NCBI GenBank assembly: GCA_000231825.2
Contig: JH720296.1
Coordinates: forward strand, 1,837,295 to 1,901,294
Source: Tetrahymena elliotti 4EA
Taxonomy: Eukaryota > Ciliophora > Oligohymenophorea > Hymenostomatida > Tetrahymenidae
Reading direction: 5' to 3'
DNA length: 64,000 bases
Part shown: positions 37,200-50,271 of the stretch, piece by piece
Layout of the letters: every line of letters starts with the position of its first letter
Numbering within the stretch: the first letter of the stretch is position 1
Notes under the pieces: model-generated
What the model was told of the DNA's origin: nothing
The model's input: only the letters and a program-made list of their open reading frames with translations
The model's database searches: none
Made by a program: the position numbers and the translations under genes

Positions 37200-37671
37200 A
37201 GAAGATAAAAATTAGCAAAAAAAAATAAATCTCTTGAGATTATATTTTTTAAAAGTAAATTCAGTAATAAATATTTATATAAAATAAGAATTACAAAAGA
37301 TAAAATATTCATAAGACTCAATTATTAGAGTTTTAATAAATTTAAACTTTACTTTTAAATAACTAACAAACCCTATTAAATAAATTATATAAAGAAATAA
37401 ATAAATTCGTATATATATGTGTATCTATCTATTAATAATTATATCAAATTTTCTTTCTACTTTATTTTTCATATTACCACCTAATTTGTTTTGAAGTTTA
37501 TAAATTTTAATAATTTTTGTTTCCTAAAATACCTATATTGATTTATTTAAGTTTTTAAAATTATTTTTAGGGCTATGAATAATATTAATGTGATATTTTA
37601 TTATTTAATTTCAAATTAAAAACGTAATTTAGAAATGATTTTACATAGTAACGTATTTATAAGAGATAAAT
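37200..37671. other. Convergent intergenic region
   Basis: About 470 nt between the TGA stops of two genes facing each other, so it should carry both polyadenylation regions. Strongly A+T-rich. Confidence 0.5.
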
Positions 37672-40600
37672 TCAATCGTTCTAAATAGTTTTGTACAATT
37701 TATTTAAGGGTACTTACCTTTACTTGAAGCTAATTTTACTAAAAGTATTTTATGGGATAGCATTTCCACTACTGCATGAAAAAATGTCATTAATTTAAAT
37801 TTAGCCGAGGTTTTTATTGGCACAGCTTTCTAATTGTAAATTATTTTATTAGCCAGAAATAAGGCTTGCATTTGTAGAAGAGTTTATATGAATATTTTGG
37901 TTAGTCTTTTTAGATAGTGAGAAAAACTTATCAAAATACTTTTGATTAGCTGTTGTAGAAGGTATATCAATACTTTAATTTAAATATTTTCTTTTCATCT
38001 GCTTAGAAAGACTTACTTCTAAGTCAAGTGTCGATCTCTCTAAAGACTTTGATTGATTTTCATCATTTTAAATTTATTTATATTATCCTGAAATTGCAGT
38101 AGAACACCTATTGATGTTTATCGAATCAGATTGTAAGGATAAATTAATTTTTTGATTGGAATAATTATCCATACTACTGTATTATTGCTACTATTGCTGC
38201 TAAGATACATCAATAAAGTTATAATTGCTATTTTAAGATCTTATTTTTCTATGTACAGGCTAGGTAAATCCTATTTTTAACTTATTTTAAGCTTAAATGA
38301 AAATATTTGTTTAATTTTATTGCAAAGAAGAAGAAGATTTTGGTGGAAAAATCTAATTAGAATTCTTTACACTTTCTTAATTTTTTTTCATGATGGATCT
38401 ATTAGACTCAATTACATACTAAACTTATGAATTATCTATTTTTTTCATATTTATACCTTTGACTACTAATTTGTTCTTTTTTCTGAAAGGAGTTTTTTCT
38501 GATTCTTGAGTATCTTCTTAAATGATTTTCATTTATTTTTCTTGTTTATCATTCATATTATTAATATCAGGTATTCTTATATTTGTTTCACAGCTATACG
38601 AAATGGGTAAATCACTATCCAAAAAATCCCCTAAAAGCTGTGTTGGCTAAGAGCTATTTCTAATCATAGTTTGATTCTCATTATTGTTATTTATAATAGG
38701 AGTAATATTTCTTTTAATCTCTTTTTTTTATATTTTAACTGCATCTTCTATAGACTCTTAAGATTAATTAATATCTAAAGAATTCTTTTTATATCTTCTA
38801 TTTTAATTTTATGTCTTCGAAAGTATTATACTCATTAATGGCTAATTTAAACTATAATTCTCTTTAACTAATTTTGGAGGAAGATTTATTAGACCTGGTT
38901 TATTTTCAATTTAATTATCAAAATCATCATAACTATTTTGCATAGACTTAACTCGATGATTCTAAGAATTCTTTTTTAAAAAAATAAATTCTGAACTTTC
39001 AACTTTTTCATCTGACTCTGATTTTCTTTCTTCATCAATTTAGGAAGTTTGGTCATATAATATATTCTGTAGAGATGACTAAACAAACTTGTTTTAGAAT
39101 GTGCTTTTCATTTGAAAATCTAAATCAATTGATTAAGAATGTTGCTAGTCAAAACTTATTGACTATAATTAATTAATTTTTTAGAATTAATTTGATTTTT
39201 CATTATCAATATAAGGCTTTAAGTTATTTACAGGAGCATAAACACCAACTATAGGATTGGCTTTGAATACTTTATTGTAATTAACTTCTCTATTTTAAAT
39301 ATCCAAAACGAGATCCTTGTTTTATTTCTGCATTTCAATTATTTTTTTATTTAGCTTATCTATTAACTCAATGTCTTCAAATCTTGAAGGTCTTGATTCA
39401 TATTCCAACTCTAGTCTCTAATACTAAGCATTCAAATCACTATATTTTTTATCAAATAAATCCTAAAGTGTTTAGATCTCCTTCATCATTTTCTATAAGT
39501 AATCCTCTTATTCTCTTATTAAATTCTCTCTTTCCTTATTACATTTCTCTTAATATTCATGTATCTTCTGTTACATTTCCCTCTTTTGTATAAAATTTTG
39601 TAACTTAAATGACAAACAATTAGTTGGAAAAAATAAAAAGTAAAATAATTAAATTTTTTATTTTGCATAGACCTTTAAATTGAAGAGAGAAACCATTTAA
39701 ATAAAATAATTTATCATCATAGTTTTCAAAAAGTAAAGAAAAATGCAATCAATTTTTTTATCATATTCTCTTTTAAGATTTTTCAATTCTAAAATCTCAT
39801 AGATAGAGTTCTTTTTAGTTTAGAGAAGATCTTGAGGGGAGAAAAAAAATATGATGAGATTTAATATTCAACTGAAATAATAAATAAAAACAATAATCAT
39901 TTATCAAATAAACCTCAGAAAAAATTTTTAATTAAAATGATTGATCATCAAAGTTCAAAAAAACAAGGAAATAGTAAATATTTTAACAACATATTTGGTT
40001 TCAGATTTTTCAAATTCATAAGCCTAAGCTTAAAGTTTTCTTGTATATTTTATAGAAGGATGATTGATCAAACAAGAGAGAAAACTTTTAAAAAGTTAAG
40101 ATATTATTAAACTGAAAACATAAATAAGAACATGAATGCTAATCAAAAAATATTTACTTCCTTTTCTTAGATGTAGAGCTCCTGAATCAGATTAAGATCT
40201 GTTTATGAGTTCTTAGAGTTAAGATTGATATTTTCCTCTGTTTGACTTGTTTAGGCGTATGAATTGATGAGGTTGCTGTTTTTTTTATTATATTTTTCTT
40301 AGATATCTTTGAGTTCTTTTTATTTAGCTTAAATTGAACTTTCGTATTTAGAAATTAAATTTTATTAAGCTAAAAGAGATTCTGTTTAAATTAAGTGCTG
40401 CTTATGCTTTTCATTTTTTATAACTAGTTCAAGTTCAAATATTTTTTTTTCTGTATCTTCTTTCATATTTTTTATAAGCCTTTCATAGTGTATTTTATTT
40501 AATTCTTTATAATTGTCTAACTCTGCTTACATTTCTTATTTCTCTTTTTCCAATTTTTTTATTTGGTTGATGAATTTGTCATTATTTTTCTCTTTCTTAG

Positions 40601-43212
40601 CATTAGATTTTATTTCGTTGATTTATTATTTGTTTTTTTCTTGAAGATCAATAATTTATTTTTTATATTTTTCTATGTTACTTTGATTTTTTTCTTCCTC
40701 AATTTCTATCTATTTACTTAACTAAGCTATTTTTTCCTCCAAAATATTCATTTTTAAAATCATTTATTCTTCCTTCAATAAAAATTCTTGATTTTTTTAG
40801 CAATTTATTTTCTTTATTTCTAGTTATTTTTTTTTTTCAGTTTCATTAATAAACTATTCTAAGTTAAAATCAGTTTGTGTCTCAATTTCCATTGTAACTT
40901 TTTCATATTTATTAACAAACTCAGTAATCTTTTCATAATATTTTTATTTTTCTAAAGCTAAAAGTCTTTAAATCTGTTCTTGAAAATCAGCCTCTCTTTT
41001 ATTTATCAAAACCTGCTGTTCTTCAATTTTCTTAAGGATAATTTAATCTTATTTTTTGATTGTCTCATTTAATTATTGAATTTCCCTTTTTTAACAATCT
41101 AATTTATCCCTCAAATTATCATTTTCTTATTAAATAACTTCTAATTACTAAATAGATCTAGAATTAGTGATATTTGTTTCATTAATAAGTTCACTTTATT
41201 GATAAATTTACAAATTTAGCTCTGAAATTTTACTTAATAGCTCATCAATATATCTTTTACTATCTAATTCTGTTTAAATTATTTAATTGCATTTTTATTT
41301 AACAGTATCTTCCTCATGCTTGAGCAAGCTTTCCAAAGAACTTACCTATGTATTCAAGTTGAATACCGTTTATTGATATTCTTATTTAAATTTTCCTATT
41401 TAACTTTCATAATCGTATTTGACTTCCATTAATTTTTTATATTACTATTCTTAAATTAATTTAATATCCTTTTCAAATCTTTACTTCAACATTTCTTACT
41501 CTTCTTCAAATACTTAACTTATTGATTTGATTTTATTTTATAATAAATTGTACTCTTCATTTAGGTCTCTATACTTACTCTTTAATTAGAAGTAATCATT
41601 TTCATTTTTAGTCAAGCTTTCTTAATATATTAATCTTTTTTCTTCTATTGCAGCTATGTCTTTCTAATACCTTAACTCAAGTCTTTGTATTTCTGCATCT
41701 TTACTTTCTACTAAACTTAAAAAATTTTTTTTTAAAAATAAAAAAATCAAAACATAAAAATAAATTAAAACAAAAATAACAACCAAAATTAAATCATTTC
41801 GAAAAATCTTCAAAAAAATATCTAAAATAGTCAAAAAAACAACTTAAAATTTGTTTAAAGCTATTTGTAAAATCCTTAAAAAAGTGCATTCATTATTTAT
41901 CAATAAAGATATTTTAAATATCTTTAATAATTTAAATTCAAAACAAATCTTCTTTTAAAAATTTAACTGCTTATTTTAGATTTTAAGAATTTTAATTTTT
42001 ATCTGTTAAAAGCTTTAAGCTTATTTAAAATCGCTGAAAAAGCATTTCTAAAATATCTCAAAAAGCTATATGTAAGTAGATAAAATTTATTGTTTTCAAA
42101 TAAAACAAAAAATCTTTAATTCATAAATATCAAAATAGTAGCTAAACAATCCCTAAAAAGTATTTAAAATATCTTAAAAAGCTGATCAAGTTTCTGAAAA
42201 AAAACCAAATTAAAATATCCTAATATTTTGTTTAAAATTATCAAAAAAACATTTAAAAAAAACTAACTTACTTTGATTTTATTTGAATTTCAACTTTGAA
42301 TTAATTTTTTAACAGCTCAATTTCTTTATTAGAGTTTTAATACTTTTCTTCAAGATCTTTTAATGTTTTTTGATATTAATTTTTTTGAATTTCTAAAGTT
42401 GCTTTGAGTTGTTAAATTTGATCTTCTTTTCCTACCATTTCAATTTTTAAACAAGCTGATATGTTTCCAAGATCACTAGCATTTTTCTGTAGGTTTTTCT
42501 TTTTTTCTAACTCTGATTGATAATTATTACTTTTTTTTATGTAACTCGAATTCTGTGCAATAAGATTTATTTTTTCGACTTCGAGGCTTTAAATAATTTA
42601 CTTAAGCCTGTTATTTTCAACAAGCATCTAATTTGAATATTATTTTTACTTTAATAGCTCAACTCTACTCTATTAAGTCAAAGTTTTAACAGTGTTATCT
42701 AACTAATTGTTTTCATCTTTTAGAATTTTTATAATATCTTGTTTTTCTTTATTATCACTGAGGTATTCTTTAACTTTATCCTGATACTCAAAGATAAGCT
42801 TGATTACTTCATCTGAATAGTTATTTTAATTCTTTTTGAATAAATCCAAAAGTGGCTCAATGATTTTCTAAAAACTATCAAATTTTTCCTTAAAAAACTT
42901 TAACTTTTAATTGTAGCCCTTAATTTTCTTTTCATATTATTCTTTTAAGATTGATTAATAGGTTTTGATTTGTGCCTAATCATACTTTTAATGAAACATA
43001 TCCATAAATTATTTTTTAAGTTGCTCATTAAATCTTTCCATATCCAATGAATACAACTCAAATTATTCATCATAGTGTTCGCTAAGACATCTAATCTAAA
43101 ATGAAAATTCTTCTCTCATTTCCTTTTTTTACATATCAAACAAATCTATTCTTTCTTCAAAAGATTAAGGATTGTAATTAATAGTGTCATTTGTTGTTTA
43201 GCTTTTTTTCAT
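37672..43212 (-). CDS. Long coiled-coil protein
   Basis: Three exons (43212-42272, 41715-40158, 39603-37672) join in phase to 1,476 residues. From about residue 15 to 950 the sequence is almost entirely charged, with heptad-like spacing of L, I and V among E, K, Q and N (for example LELRYQKDIAAIEEKRLIYQ and INEIKSNAKKEKNNDKF), so a long, nearly continuous coiled coil. The C-terminal 500 residues are disordered, S/N/K-rich, with basic patches (RKKNKLVVKG) and a QQQQQ cluster. The composition matches centrosomal, basal-body, cortical or golgin-type rods of ciliates, but no conserved head domain such as a kinesin or SMC ATPase is present. The first intron, about 556 nt, is unusually long for this window. 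Function not determined. Confidence 0.8.
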
Positions 43213-43717
43213 ATTAGTTTTGAAAATTAATAATTAAGAAAAGAATTAATATAATACTAAGATAATCAACATAAAATTTTTAGTCAATACTGTTAATAAA
43301 TATAATAAATAACAATAACCTATAATTCAAATATTCGGAAAATTTGTGATTACTTCAAAATAATTAATTCTAATAAAGAAAATAAAAGTCTATATCCCCT
43401 TTAATTTTACTTTTTTAAATCTAATTTTAGTTAATATTCATCTTTATCAAAATGGAAAAGTCCAATGAGGCAACTCTAGACCCTCATTACTTACAGTAAT
43501 TCATTACTTATTAAAAAAAAAAATCTTTTTTTGCATTTAGACAGATATTCCAAAATCTTTAATTTTAGATTTTTAAATACTACTTACTTAGTTATTGCAT
43601 TCTTTTTATTTATTTATCTTGCTTGCTTGTGAACTATCAAACAAGCTTGCTTTGGTGTTGCTTGATAATTAATATTTTTATTTGAAAAGGTAAAAATTAT
43701 TAACTTAGATAGGATCT
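43213..43717. other. Divergent intergenic region
   Basis: About 500 nt between two divergent starts (minus coiled-coil gene, plus BK-type channel), presumably a shared promoter region. No other feature. Confidence 0.5.
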
Positions 43718-46700
43718 ATGAATAATATGTAGAGATCTTCTGTAGAAAAAAGTGGTCGAATAAAATTTAATGACCAAAGTAGAGTTCAAATCTATTAAGC
43801 CTCCATCTAATAAGGAGGTAGCCATCTTACAGATTAAGTGCCCTATTATAAATCAACTCATAGTTAGTATCTTTAAAAAGTTCAGAATTAATAGAAATTA
43901 TCAGTAAGAATCCTAACTTTTTTGAAATCAAAAACCGCCTACATACTTCTCTCTCTTTCTTATAATGGGTTGGCAGTATTATTATTTATAGTCAACTCCT
44001 ATTTAATTGCTAGTGAGGTAAATTATGATTTTTAATAACTTTTTCAAATTATAATTTGCCATTTTTTATCAAAGAATTGAAAACAAATTCCATTTGATAA
44101 ATTCTTTTTGAAGATTTTTCTTAAAATGTTTTTTAATATTTAGATTAATGTTGCTCCTTTGTATGGTATTATAATAAAATCAATTCTGCTTGCCTGTTTC
44201 TCTTTGGAGTATTTAGAGCATTTGTTTAATTCATCAAATAAATTGCAAGAGTTTTAGAAATTTACTATGATGTTAGATTTGACTACAATAGCGATTTTAT
44301 CACACGATTTATATGGAAATTTCACCAAAAAAAATAATGTGCTAGAAGATAAATTTGTATGGGCTTTGCTTTGTGTAAAATTTTTGAAGGTAAAAACATT
44401 GATTTAATAATTGGTATTCAAGACTCATATTCAACCAAATCCTGATAAAATGCCTAAAATACTTCCTTAAGATCAATAATTAAAACAAGCTATATTTGCC
44501 ACTGTTATTAATATATTTGCACTATGTCTCATCAATACTTCTGTTATTCTCTTTGTTGATGAAGTATCGGGAGGATAGCTCCTTCAACCATTTGAGCACC
44601 ACAACTTGAAATTTCATAATGCTCTATACTTCTAAATAATTACTATGACAACAATTGGTACAAGAAAAGAATCTTTTTAATTTATATTGAATTTTTAAAA
44701 ATTAAACAAAAGGATATGGAGATGTCACTCCTATTTAGACTTCCGGAAGAATAATTACAACAATATTTATATTGATTTGTGCAGTCTTATTCACAAAATG
44801 GTTGGGAAAAATCCTTAGCTTAGTAGCCAAATAAGATAAATCTGAATCATTACTGGAGAATAAATCATTTGATAACATTGTTATTATTGGGAATATATTT
44901 TAAACCTCAAATCACATTGAAAAATTCTTAAAAAATCACTACTCCACAATCTATGCTGATAAAGTAATTTCACTTTTAAAAAGCAAAAAATATATTTATA
45001 ATTATTATTTTTCATTTTACAGAAAAGTAAGTTTAACAAAAAGATAGTTTTTGTTTCTACAACACCCCCTAAGCATGATCCTAACTCATACATAAAATTC
45101 GAAAGCTTAAAAATTAGCTACAAAATACATAAAATTAGATACATTATTGTTTAATCTTTAGAAAATAATCTACAATGGATTAAAAAAGCTGGTCTAAGCA
45201 CAGTAAGAATTATTTTTTGTTTAATATTTTCTCAAATTTTCTTCTATTTAAAAAGGCAAGTTGTCTTATGTGTTTTAACTATGAAGACAAAGAAAGTGAT
45301 GCTTAAAATTCTGAAAGAAACATGATATTTTCTCTTAGCTTGATAAAAAAGCAGTAAGTTAACATATTTTTTCAAATTTATTTAATTTAAATATGGTATA
45401 ATCAGTAAATGAGTTAAAAATATTTTGAATAAAAAATTTAATTTTTACTAAAATTTAACTCAATAGCCAATATTTAATTATTTATAATATTAAATTCTAA
45501 ATTTTGACAGATTATACTATATATGAAATCTATAATTTTAACAGAAAAACTTAAAATGATATTGAATATTGAATTTTTTCTATAAAATAGGTTTCCAAAT
45601 CTTAAAATATACATTTACTTTACTACAGATTTAATTTTGAATGAGACAAAATTACTTGATTCATCTAAAAACTTCATTTAAAGAATAAATTGCAGAAAGA
45701 AATACATGAATTATTGTTTGACTTAATCTATAGAAAACGATGGAGTTGGTTCTTTGTTATAAATGTTGCTTTTTAATAAAGATAAAATTAATTAATATTC
45801 ACTTAATTTCTTTGATGACCTAGGCGAAGACTAGGATATATAGCCAGCTATTAAACATACTTTGATAGATTACTTTTAAGGATCAAAGAATTAATTTTAT
45901 TGCTTTCCATTTCCTCCTTTTTTGATAGGAGAAAGTTTTGTTAATGTTGCTAAATTCTTATATCTGTAAATTATATTTTTAAGTTTTATTACATTTTTAT
46001 TGATAAGTTTTTAAATTGAAAAAAGATTCTAATACACAAGTGCTTAATCTAATGATTAAAGCTAAAACAACCACACTGGTGAAAATGAAATCAGAATCAT
46101 TTTATTAGGTGTTAAGTCAAAACATTCTAAGGTAATTGAAAAAAAATAATAAAAAAGATAAATTCATTAAAATATTCTTTATCAATTAATTAGAAAGTTC
46201 ATCCTAACCCTGGTCATTACAGAATCAAAGATGGAGACAAGGTAATCATAATAATGATTTTAAATTTTAACAAATAAAATTTTATATTTAAAGGCATTAT
46301 TTATTGCTTAAAATGAGGCTTCAGTCAATTTTTTTAAGAGTTTAACCATTTAAGCAAAGCAATATTTTGACCAAAATTATGAATAACCTTCTTTGTAAAT
46401 AGCAATCGCTAATGATATTTTAAACGAAATGATATAAGCTCAAATATAATAGTCTAGAAATACAGATGTTGATTAAGATACTACAAATGTAAACCTATAT
46501 GATAATCCTAGGATATTAAATCTAAATAATCATGTTATATTTGCTGGAGTTGCTGAAGAAGATATTATTGATATTTATTATAACATTCGTAAAACTAATT
46601 TAAATAGAGTTCTTGTATTCCTCTAAGAAGAACCTTTTCACGTAACTCATAAATTTTTCATTTAAATATTAAAATTTACTTTACAAATAATAACATACTT

Positions 46701-48172
46701 TAAAAGTATTAAAAATTAATATACTTTTGAGTATTTTATTAAACATTATTAAAACTCTTTTCATATCAGTCAAGAAGTAATAATTATTTTAAATTAATAG
46801 TCGATGCCAACAAGGCTCAAAGACTAAAGAAATTTATTTTTTGTTCAATGCAACTTAAAAGATGAATAGCATCTTAGTATGCTTAACATAAAGTTATCAG
46901 AAAAAGTAGTTATTCGTTTAACAGCAGATTTAGCTAGTCTAGATGATATTAAACTCTTTAAATTTTACAGATTGGTTTAAGAAATTTATCCAAATTAAAA
47001 GATTTTATTAACTTTGAATGATGAAAAATATTTAAATATTTTAGATAGAAGACCATTTTAATAAAAGCTTACCTGGATGTACTGGCCATAAATAACAAGT
47101 GGAAATACTATCTTAGAACCCATTCTATTTCATTCATTAAATACATTAATTTATTATGAAAAGTCTGTTTCAAGCTTGATAATGCAGATAGCCAGTATAT
47201 CAGTTAGATCTTATCAAACTAATGTCGAGTTAAATTCTAATTTTTCTTCAGTCAATGAAAATCTTTAGAATAAATAATTTGAACCATAATCAGCTATGCC
47301 TTCTTAATCCTTCCTTGGAGGAAGTGAAAAATATAAAGGAGGTCTCTATACATTCACCATTACATAAAGGTGTGCAAAAGTAAGCAACATAAAAATATTT
47401 ATTACTTTAAATCAATAATTCAATTAAAATATTAAGGATATTAAATATTTTGGGGATTTACAGTACCACTTTTTAAACAGAAAAAAACCATTTATTGCCT
47501 TATGTATCTTAAAGAAGGCTTAGAAAATAGAGAAACAAAATATATAGTAAATGTATGATTTCCACCACAACCACCAACAAGAAGAAGAAGATATTTCAGA
47601 GAAAGAAAACCAAAAATAAAAATTAGGTCAATCTGATAATCATTTTATTGATGATTGTAATTTATTCTTTTAATTAAATAATTTTAATCATTTTACTTTT
47701 AATTCAATTCAATTTAACAAAAAAACTTCAAAGTTATGCTTTGGATCTGTGAAAAATATTTTTTAACTCAAAATTAATTTAAAAAGACTAACACAAAAAG
47801 GCTAAAGGAAATTTATTGTAAGAATAAGTTGATATCTTAAAGCTTAATGCTGATAGCTTATTGTTGAATCCTCCTCCTTTTTAATCTTAGCTAAATGAAG
47901 GAGACAAGGTGATAGTTTTGGGTATAATAGATGGATTAGAAGATAGAAACTTAAATTATAATTAATATTCTAATTAAGAAGAGGAATAGAAAGATCAAAA
48001 AGAATCTTCACAAATAAATCAAAATAATACTTAATAAGAATTAAAAATATGCAAAAAGATTACTGAAGAGTACACACCTGAGTTATTCTAGTAATAATTA
48101 GCCTTGACAAAAGATTTAATAAACATGTATGAATCATACAATTAGATGCTAAATACCATTTCAAATTGTTGA
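43718..48172 (+). CDS. BK/Slo-type potassium channel (RCK-domain K+ channel)
   Basis: Multi-exon plus-strand gene. Exons read securely are 43718-44017, 44144-44657, 44713-44963, 45023-45202, 45256-45353, 45591-45965, 46026-46131 and 46194-46241, with more to the TGA at 48170-48172. Several membrane helices precede the pore, which reads ITMTTIG/YGDVTPIQTSGR and so contains a canonical potassium filter TIGYGD. S6 is IITTIFILICAVLFTKWL. The cytosolic part begins like an RCK domain (FDNIVIIGNIFQTSNHIEKF). It continues through two RCK-like halves typical of Slo channels: WIKKAGLSTASCLMCFNYED, then FPNLKIYIYFTTDLI, and later VIRLTADLASLDDIKLFKFY. BK channels open on voltage and Ca2+ and shape membrane excitability, which in ciliates controls swimming. 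The calcium-bowl region was not recognised, so the ligand is open. Confidence 0.88.
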
Positions 48173-48388
48173 CTTATTATTAATTTTATGTTTTTATATG
48201 TCACACATTGATTTTTAATTAAAATTTGTTATTTAATTAGTTTTAATTTGAATAATTATTGGCATTAAATTAAAGATAATTGATCATATATAAAAGATAC
48301 TAAACAAATTAATTAAATATTCTTTGTTTTTGTTATTTACGAGAAAGGTCTAAAAATAGAATTTATAAAGAATTAAATATTTATAAAG

Positions 48389-49097
48389 ATGTGCCAAATT
48401 CTAAAAACTCAAGTTAGGGTACTACTTAGCTCTGTGCATTAAATTATAAACAAACTTCCTGTTGCAAAATAGGATCAAAATAAATTGTAAATGTAGGAGT
48501 TAATCAAAAAATATAATCCAAATAGCAAAGATGATTTGTTGAAACTTTAGAAAGATCTTTAATATAAAATTAACTTTTTCAAGCTAGCATATCCAAAGAT
48601 AATAAGTTAAGTTGATCAAGCTAATTAGCAATAAAACTAGGATTAGGATAATTCTAACAAAGAAGTTGACTAAATGCTCCATGATTAAGAAGTTGAAAAT
48701 ATAATTGAATAAACTCACCCAAATAAAGATGAAAAAATAGAAGCAGGTATTCAAACTATTTTTAGATAGGTCATACAAATATAATGAATGATTTTTAAAT
48801 ATTTTTTATTTCTTAGGAACATATGTTATGAAGGATGGCAAGTTAGTTAAAGGAGAGGCAACTAAAAGGGAATTTGTAGATTGGTCAAACTGGTTCGCAG
48901 CAAATGTCGATCCTGAAGATTTAAAAAGACACAAAGAATTGATGGATAGATAACACTTTGGTGGACCTGTATGGTAAGGTAAAGGACGCCCTAAAAGTAT
49001 TTTAGAAGAATAGAATTTCTATGCTCCAGGAGAAAGAGAAATAAATCCTTACTTAAAATAAGATAAAGAACCAGTATTTGAGAAGGTTAAGCGTTGA
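48389..49097 (+). CDS. Conserved-looking protein, possibly mitochondrial (LYR-like N-terminus)
   Basis: Two exons (48389-48746, 48817-49097) give 212 residues. The donor was placed at GCAG/GTATTC because only this choice keeps the phase across GTYVMKDGKLVKGEATKR. The first 70 residues are helical (VRVLLSSVHQIINKLP and DLLKLQKDLQYKINFFKLAY) and slightly reminiscent of LYR-motif assembly factors, but the exact L-Y-R triplet is absent. A hydrophilic Q/N/D/E linker follows. The C-terminal half is well-composed and probably the conserved part: FVDWSNWFAANVDPEDLKRH and HFGGPVWQGKGRP. Codon composition here is less A+T-rich than the flanks. No secure family; a ciliate-specific mitochondrial subunit is a reasonable guess. 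Confidence 0.65.
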
Positions 49098-49640
49098 GTT
49101 AACATCAGAAATAGTAGAACATAAACAAATAATTATTATTAAATTAAGTATTTATACATGTTTTTATATTATTTGCTTGATAAGGATTTCAAAAAATGTT
49201 AATTCTACCTAATTATTAAATAATATGAAAATCTAAAATAAATCAAAACAATAAATTTTGCCAAAGTCTTTTAGAGAGAAATAAAATGATATTTAATATT
49301 GATTGAAGGTGACTGGTCTAAATAATAGATTTTGAGATATTTGTTAATTGGTACAAATAAAACTAAGAAATAACAAATCAAGAAGATGGAAAGATATTGT
49401 TTGCATTCAAAAAGCAAGCAAAAAATGATAAATCCTTGTCAAGAGAGAAGATCTTACAACAAAAATTAGCAAATACAAGGAAAGAATTAAATAAATAAAT
49501 AGAGGAGTACAAGAGCATCTATGCAGCATGAGCTCTAATTAATAAATAAATTGCGAATATTGAAAATAAAAGGGAAATATTAATGATAATTTATTAATAA
49601 ATCAAAAAATTAAACAAGGAAAGAGAAAAATAAAGGAAGA
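49098..49640. other. Intergenic stretch with an interrupted coiled-coil frame
   Basis: Between two plus-strand genes. From about 49383 a frame encodes charged helical sequence (KILQQKLANTRKELNKQIEE), is cut by a single TGA at 49529-49531, and continues open in the same frame (KREILMIIYQQIKKLNKERE) into the next gene in another register. It has no clear start. It may be a relic. Confidence 0.35.
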
Positions 49641-50271
49641 ATGATTTGGAAATATTTGTAAAGAACCAACAGAGGCAATATTGTTTAAGCTGGTTTATAA
49701 CATAGAAAGTTTGAAAATTTGCCTTTCAAGCAAAATTTCGATAATCTTACCAAGGCTTACGATTTGAGAATGTGGTATATTAGCAATTCTCCTCACGAAG
49801 CCAAGAACCTTGAATATGTATAAGAATTAGAAGCCCTCCACAACGAACTTAATTATCAAAATTCTCGCTGTAATCTATTATTTTCAATAGCAAATCATTT
49901 GAAGCATCAAATCATCTTTAGCAATTTAGCAATAGCAATTATTTTTATAAAATAGAATTCTTATTTAGAACCGTTTCCTTCTTACTCGGTTGGGCTCTCT
50001 TCTACCAATTTTACGAATTACCCAAGACCTACGATTGGTAAAATATATTTTATAATCTTTTTTTACTTTTTATGTTCAAAAGATAGCACAATTTTAAAGA
50101 TTATAAAGCAAATAACAAAAGTTAGCTATAATAAATACTAAAGCTATATAAGATAATGTCTTAATTTGCATCTTTTATTTTATAAATAGGTAAGATACCT
50201 AAGAACCAAAGCACTAGACCCCTGCTTATGGTGATTTAGAAGAAGGTGGTGATGAAGGTGGCGACGATTGA
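49641..50271 (+). CDS. Small single-span membrane protein, probably mitochondrial
   Basis: Three exons (49641-49869, 49956-50037, 50190-50271) give 130 residues with all phases matching. The N-terminus MIWKYLQRTNRGNIVQAGLQ is basic and could form an amphipathic import helix. A short soluble part follows (NFDNLTKAYDLRMWYISNSP), then charged helix, then one membrane segment FRTVSFLLGWALFYQFYELP. The C-terminus is short and strongly acidic (DLEEGGDEGGDD). Size and layout resemble accessory subunits of respiratory-chain complexes or ATP synthase in ciliates, many of which have no relatives outside the group. That is inference; I do not recognise the exact family. Confidence 0.7.
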
